Positions 4,825-8,254 of a stretch of 8,254 bases of DNA are shown piece after piece. The stretch comes from Candidatus Kuenenia stuttgartensis (GTDB lineage Bacteria > Bacteroidota > Bacteroidia > Chitinophagales > Chitinophagaceae): positions 1 through 8,254 of the forward strand of contig CALQJH020000078.1 in assembly GCA_943330835.2 (NCBI GenBank). Reading direction: 5' to 3'. The translations under genes and the position numbers were made by a program. The number at the start of each line of letters is the position of its first letter. Positions within the stretch are counted from its first letter, which is position 1. The notes under the pieces are model-generated. The model made no database searches. It worked only from the letters and a program-made list of their open reading frames with translations, and was not told where the DNA came from.

Positions 4825-6957
4825 TTAAAAATGTTTGCTTCTGCTATCAACCACATCCGCTTGTTTTTTCAACCCCTCATACCAGCCATTTGATTGGCTT
4901 CTAATGGAATTTAATTTCTCGCTTGATTGTTGCGCTAGAACTTCTGGTGCAACTGCTGGCTTATTTAGTATGCTGTTTACTTTAATAATATAAACTCCAC
5001 TATTCCCCTGAATTAAAGGAGAGTTTTTAGCTTGATAATTTTTATTAAAAGATGCGCCAATCACTTTTGATTCCATACCAACACCATTAATGATTTGAGA
5101 ATTAATAGTTAGTGTTGAATCCGCTCCTGCAGTTTGAATAGACTTTCCGTAAGCCGTAGCCGCAGATTCTAGTGATGGATTGTTCCCTAGTTTTTTAGAA
5201 AAAATTTCATACTTTTTATTGTTCTTAATAAGTGCTTCACATCCCGGTCTTGCCGTTGCAGCATCTTGAACACCTTTGTCTAATACCTTATCTAATACAG
5301 CAACCACAAATTGATCGCCAATGCTAAAGGGTTCACTGATGTCTCCTTTCTTTGCTTCAAACGCCCAGCGAACAAGGCTTCTTGCGTCTTGCAATGCACC
5401 AACTTGATAATCATTTTCTTTGATTAAAGTTGGAACCGTTGTAAGACTTAAACCATTTTTAGAAATAAATTTCTCCAGTGCTGGCTTTCCTTTTTCAGCA
5501 GAAGCTTTTGTTGCCTCAAGACTTGATTTATTAATCGTTGCTTCGCTTGCTAAGATTTCTTTTCCTAAATAAGCTATTTTATAGGCAGTCTTAAAATCTT
5601 TTTGACTGACCAAATCAATAACATGATATCCAAATTGTGTTTTTACAACGCCTTTAGATCCTGCTGTTTTAGAAAAACAAAACTCATTAAATTCCGCAAC
5701 CATTGTGCCATATGCAAATGTTCCTAAATCTCCGCCCTTAATTTTACTTCCTTCGTCTGTTGAGAATTGCAATGCTAACATGGTGAAATCTGCTCCTGCT
5801 TTAATAGCATTATAAATACTATCTGCTAATTTTTTAGCTGCTGTATCAGACATTAACTGTTTGCCAGTTCTTGGGTCAGCTACACCAATTAAAATATGTC
5901 TCGCTTTTGCGCTGTCTGGCAATTGCTTAGAACCTAACATTTTTGCAAGAACAAAACTTCCCTTATCAACATATGGTCCGAAAACAGAACCTGTTGATAA
6001 TTTTACCAACGTGTCTGCTACAGAAGTAGCTAATTTTGATTTGGAAGAATAATCATCATTAAAATCTATAGAAGAACTGTTTCTTGCTACGAAAGACTTT
6101 GAATTGGTATCAGCTTGAAATAATGGTTTTAATTGTGTTAACGCTGTTGATACAGTTGAACTATCTTCAGAAGAAGCTAATTGACTAAACGTAACATAAG
6201 ATATATTTCTTCCTTCTTCTTGTTTGAATTGTTCTTTATGTTTCCCTACATAATCGTTCACATCTTCATCGCTAACTTTTACCAAGCTATCTGATACTTC
6301 AGCATAAGGAATCGCCACATAAGAAATTGATGCAATCGATTGATTTTCTGCGTTATCTTTTTTCTTCATCCATTCTGGATAATAGGCGCTTGCGTTTAAT
6401 AAGCCAGAATATTTTGAAACAGAGTTGCTTAATTTTAAAGGATCTACTATTTGTGCATTAACACCATCTCTCTGCTCTCCTTTTAATTTTTTAATGTTCG
6501 TTAACGCCGTTTGTGCTTTTTTAATATCTAATCTTCCTGTCATAGAGTCCTTTAAAGACTGCTCTTGTAGAAAGGGATTAGATTGGTCATCACTCAATAA
6601 TATATATGATAACTCTTTAGCTGTAAATTCAATACCAACTTTTTTGATCTCATTAAAAAAGATTTTCTCAGCTACAATTTGGTTCCACATTTGCTCACGC
6701 GTTTGGTAAGTTTGTGTTCCACTAGGTCTTTGGCCACTTCGTTGAGCTTGCAAATCTTCCGCTTCTTTTACTTTTTTATTGTAAATATCCAACTCTATTG
6801 TTTCGCCATTAACTTTGCCGACATTATTTGAAGCAGATTCAAAAAGCCTGCTACTTCCTTGTTTGGCGTCCATTAATATAAAACCAATTAAACTTAGGGC
6901 TATAACAACAATTACAATTGCTGCGCCTTTTTCACGAATACTTTGAATAATTTGCAT
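4825..6957 (-). CDS. ppiD: Membrane-anchored peptidyl-prolyl isomerase / chaperone, PpiD/SurA-like
   Basis: This is a periplasmic folding factor held in the inner membrane by an N-terminal anchor. It isomerises prolyl bonds and chaperones newly exported proteins, probably including outer-membrane proteins. Numbered from the ATG at 6957 (710 residues), a short cytoplasmic start (MQIIQSIREKG) precedes one membrane helix (about 12-29). A SurA_N-like helical domain follows (about 45-240), then a parvulin domain (about 349-450). Parvulin active-site positions are kept: H354 in ARHIL, D401, GGDLG (408-412), M419, F423 and H445 in GYHVID. Segments 530-558 and 632-661 resemble the tail of a parvulin fold without catalytic histidines. 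At 710 residues it is longer than E. coli PpiD (623). A TTG 30 bases further upstream would add ten residues, but it lies inside the -7 promoter box, so the ATG is preferred. The gene has its own promoter and terminator and is probably monocistronic. SurA would be soluble after signal cleavage; the uncleaved-looking anchor favours PpiD. Confidence 0.9.
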   Translation of the reverse strand: MQIIQSIREKGAAIVIVVIALSLIGFILMDAKQGSSRLFESASNNVGKVNGETIELDIYNKKVKEAEDLQAQRSGQRPSGTQTYQTREQMWNQIVAEKIFFNEIKKVGIEFTAKELSYILLSDDQSNPFLQEQSLKDSMTGRLDIKKAQTALTNIKKLKGEQRDGVNAQIVDPLKLSNSVSKYSGLLNASAYYPEWMKKKDNAENQSIASISYVAIPYAEVSDSLVKVSDEDVNDYVGKHKEQFKQEEGRNISYVTFSQLASSEDSSTVSTALTQLKPLFQADTNSKSFVARNSSSIDFNDDYSSKSKLATSVADTLVKLSTGSVFGPYVDKGSFVLAKMLGSKQLPDSAKARHILIGVADPRTGKQLMSDTAAKKLADSIYNAIKAGADFTMLALQFSTDEGSKIKGGDLGTFAYGTMVAEFNEFCFSKTAGSKGVVKTQFGYHVIDLVSQKDFKTAYKIAYLGKEILASEATINKSSLEATKASAEKGKPALEKFISKNGLSLTTVPTLIKENDYQVGALQDARSLVRWAFEAKKGDISEPFSIGDQFVVAVLDKVLDKGVQDAATARPGCEALIKNNKKYEIFSKKLGNNPSLESAATAYGKSIQTAGADSTLTINSQIINGVGMESKVIGASFNKNYQAKNSPLIQGNSGVYIIKVNSILNKPAVAPEVLAQQSSEKLNSIRSQSNGWYEGLKKQADVVDSRSKHF

Positions 6958-6984
6958 ATAACTATCTATTAATTTTAAGGATGG

Positions 6985-7015
6985 CAAAAATAGTATAAAA
7001 ATCGCTATTCACAAA
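6985..7015 (-). promoter_or_regulatory. Bacteroidota-type promoter of the ppiD-like gene
   Basis: On the minus strand TTTG (7015-7012) is followed after exactly 19 bases by TATTTTTG (6992-6985). This reproduces the Bacteroidota major sigma factor pattern TTTG-N19-TAnnTTTG with no mismatch. Transcription should begin around 6978-6981, giving a leader of about 20-25 bases before the ATG at 6957. This also rules out the TTG at 6987 as the start codon, because it is part of the -7 box. Confidence 0.8.
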
Positions 7016-7039
7016 GTGTGGAAAACCTACTAAACACTT
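7014..7039. repeat. Inverted repeat AAGTGT/ACACTT over the ppiD -33 region
   Basis: AAGTGT (7014-7019) and ACACTT (7034-7039) form a perfect 6-bp inverted repeat with a 14-base spacer. Its promoter-proximal half overlaps the -33 element of the ppiD promoter, and CACA-AAG-TGTG (7010-7020) is a second small palindrome there. The placement would suit an operator, but no regulator is identified. Confidence 0.35.
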
Positions 7040-7080
7040 AATAAACAAGGACATTTAATAAAAAGACATTTAAAACACCC
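7034..7080. repeat. Three short tandem units upstream of the ppiD promoter
   Basis: Three adjacent similar units occupy this stretch: ACACTTAATAAACAAGG (7034-7050), ACATTTAATAAAAAG (7051-7065) and ACATTTAAAACACCC (7066-7080). GACATTTAA is exact in the last two junctions (7050-7058 and 7065-7073, 15 bases apart). They could be phased A/T-rich upstream activating DNA or a regulator-binding array. They may also be simple low-complexity drift. Confidence 0.35.
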
Positions 7081-7264
7081 TGTCAATAAGACTTTTTCTA
7101 GTATTAACCACGCTTATTATAACAACAATAATAACTATGGAAATCTGATGTATTTTATTAAAACTACAGGAGAAAATGATGTATTAATGCTTATTTAATG
7201 GCAATAATGATAAAAACACTGGTTTGACTGACGCTTGATGTTTGAATCAAAAAGCAAAAAAATC
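7081..7264. other. A/T-rich non-coding spacer between the TonB receptor and ppiD
   Basis: I see no gene here. The stretch holds an inverted repeat TTATTAT (7114-7120) / ATAATAA (7128-7134) and a direct repeat TGATGTATT (7146-7154 and 7177-7185). A weak hairpin TTGAT/ATCAA near 7234-7250 lies just downstream of the receptor stop codon on the minus strand, but it lacks a following T-run, so I cannot assign a terminator for the receptor gene. A plus-strand AGGAG before ATGATGTATTAA leads to a stop after three codons and is not a gene. Confidence 0.5.
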
Positions 7265-8254
7265 TTAGAATATATACCTTACACCAAATTGCATTTGCCA
7301 GCGAGATAATAAATCAGGGCTGGCTACAAAAGTGCTTTTTAAATTGGTATCAAATTGATAAACAGGCACATCATTATTTAGTTTAACAGAAAGGGGCTGA
7401 TAAAATCCCGTTGTACTTGCATATTTTTTCACACCCCACTTGCTGTTTATTAAATTACCAAGGTTGACAACATCAATACTCAATTCAATGCTGTTATTTG
7501 TTTTCTTTATTTTGAATTCCTGCATAATTCTCATATCAATCTGACCAAACCAGGGTGTTTCTGCTCCGTATTTTTCGGTATATCCACCTCTCTTGGAACG
7601 CAGGTATTTATCCTGGTCAATAAATGATTTAAATGCCGCACGTTGTGCATTTGCATCCTGATTTATGCCATTTATATCTGTAAGCGGATCAAAATTCATT
7701 ACGTCAATTTCTGAATTTGTTGGCACATACATTAAGTCATTAGTTGTGGTTCCATCATTATTGATATCGCCAGCATAAACATACGCGTATCTGTTTCCAC
7801 TGGTCCAGCTGCCAAAAATAGAAATAGTTGTAGACGTGCTTTTTTGTTTTCCGTACTCATATTTTTTAGATAGCGCTGTAATAATCCGGTGGTTATTGCC
7901 ATACATGGACGGCGTTAATCTGGCCTCATTCGCATTGTTTAATATTGGATTTCTATCAAAAGCATCCCCTGAAATTTCTGCTGAAATCGAACTTGCATCT
8001 TTGGCAATCAAATAGTTATACGCCACCATGGAGTAGAAGCCGTTTTTAAAAGTACGCTGCGCCTGTAAAGTGAAATTAAACTGGTAGCCTACATTAGTAT
8101 TGGTAAAAACATAAGCATCAGTTGAGTCACGATCGGTTAGTGCTGTGTAAATTTTTCTATTATCGCCTGTTCCAGAATTCAACTCTCCGGTTGGGGTGCC
8201 TAGTTTATAATTTCTAACCATCATCGCCTTGATATCTTTAGTGTAAGCCAGATC
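7265..8254 (-). CDS. TonB-dependent outer-membrane receptor, Oar-like (C-terminal part only)
   Basis: This is the C-terminal 329 residues of an outer-membrane beta-barrel; the reading frame stays open to the window edge, so the plug, any carboxypeptidase-like regulatory domain and the signal peptide lie outside. The alternating polar and aromatic strands (for example YQFNFTLQAQRTFKNGFYS at 57-75 and SIELSIDVVNLGNLI at 255-269) and the final RWQMQFGVRYIF (318-329), ending in phenylalanine, are typical of barrel proteins handled by the BAM complex. GDINNDGTTTNDLMYVP (162-178) is a loop motif I associate with the Oar-like/carboxypeptidase-regulated TonB receptors of Bacteroidota. The Asp/Asn-rich loop could bind Ca2+. 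ATG codons at 8224 and 8221 are internal methionines, because ten further codons without a stop lie before them. The substrate cannot be told from this part. No SusD-like partner follows downstream, which argues against a SusC role. Confidence 0.88.
   Translation of the reverse strand, partial: DLAYTKDIKAMMVRNYKLGTPTGELNSGTGDNRKIYTALTDRDSTDAYVFTNTNVGYQFNFTLQAQRTFKNGFYSMVAYNYLIAKDASSISAEISGDAFDRNPILNNANEARLTPSMYGNNHRIITALSKKYEYGKQKSTSTTISIFGSWTSGNRYAYVYAGDINNDGTTTNDLMYVPTNSEIDVMNFDPLTDINGINQDANAQRAAFKSFIDQDKYLRSKRGGYTEKYGAETPWFGQIDMRIMQEFKIKKTNNSIELSIDVVNLGNLINSKWGVKKYASTTGFYQPLSVKLNNDVPVYQFDTNLKSTFVASPDLLSRWQMQFGVRYIF

Noticed and set aside
5861..6709. Plus-strand open frames of 63 and 94 codons inside the ppiD-like gene, and similar shadows inside rhlE and corA
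   Set aside because: They lie opposite or out of frame with clearly conserved genes, show no recognisable domain, and have no promoter or start context.
6958..6987. TTG at 6985-6987 as the start of the ppiD-like gene, adding ten residues
   Set aside because: The codon lies inside the TATTTTTG -7 promoter box, so it would be upstream of the transcription start. The ATG at 6957 begins the usual conserved anchor sequence.
7168..7188. AGGAG followed by ATGATGTATTAA, which looks like a ribosome binding site and start on the plus strand
   Set aside because: The frame stops after three codons (Met-Met-Tyr), and Shine-Dalgarno sites are not generally used for start selection in this phylum.
8219..8224. 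ATG-ATG at 8224-8219 as the true start of a short barrel protein
   Set aside because: The frame continues without a stop to the window edge, there is no signal peptide after these codons, and the sequence begins in the middle of barrel strands. It is an internal part of a longer receptor.

Overview
The window looks like ordinary chromosome from a low-G+C, A/T-rich member of the Bacteroidota. The evidence is a RhlE-type helicase, a PpiD-like chaperone of the long Bacteroidota type, a DUF2480 protein (a family I know only from this phylum), an Oar-like TonB-dependent receptor, and promoter elements of the Bacteroidota kind (TAnnTTTG at -7, TTTG at -33). Start codons show no consistent Shine-Dalgarno sequence, as is usual in this phylum. 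The family could be Chitinophagaceae or Sphingobacteriaceae, but I cannot settle this from the sequence.

Layout: the plus strand carries rhlE (109-1377, TTG start), asnS (1429-2871) and corA (3142-4233). The minus strand carries, in transcription order, the C-terminal end of a TonB-dependent receptor (8254-7265, cut by the window edge), a ppiD-like parvulin chaperone (6957-4825) and a DUF2480 gene (4753-4238). corA and the DUF2480 gene converge with only 4 bases between their stop codons. The two main non-coding stretches are 2872-3141 (asnS to corA) and 6958-7264 (upstream of ppiD). The first holds a terminator-like hairpin, a G+C-rich direct repeat and palindromes. The second holds a textbook Bacteroidota promoter, an inverted repeat over its -33 element and three short tandem units.

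Functionally these are mostly housekeeping genes: RNA remodelling (RhlE), tRNA-Asn charging (AsnS), Mg2+ or divalent metal transport (CorA) and envelope protein folding (PpiD). The outer-membrane receptor depends on the kind of periplasmic folding help that PpiD gives, but nothing shows that the two are co-regulated. I find no mobile element gene, CRISPR array, tRNA, rRNA, defence system or biosynthetic cluster. No clearly new multi-gene system is visible. The items most worth following up are the DUF2480 protein with its three cysteine motifs, the structured asnS-corA spacer that may be a decayed dispersed repeat, and the promoter architecture of ppiD.
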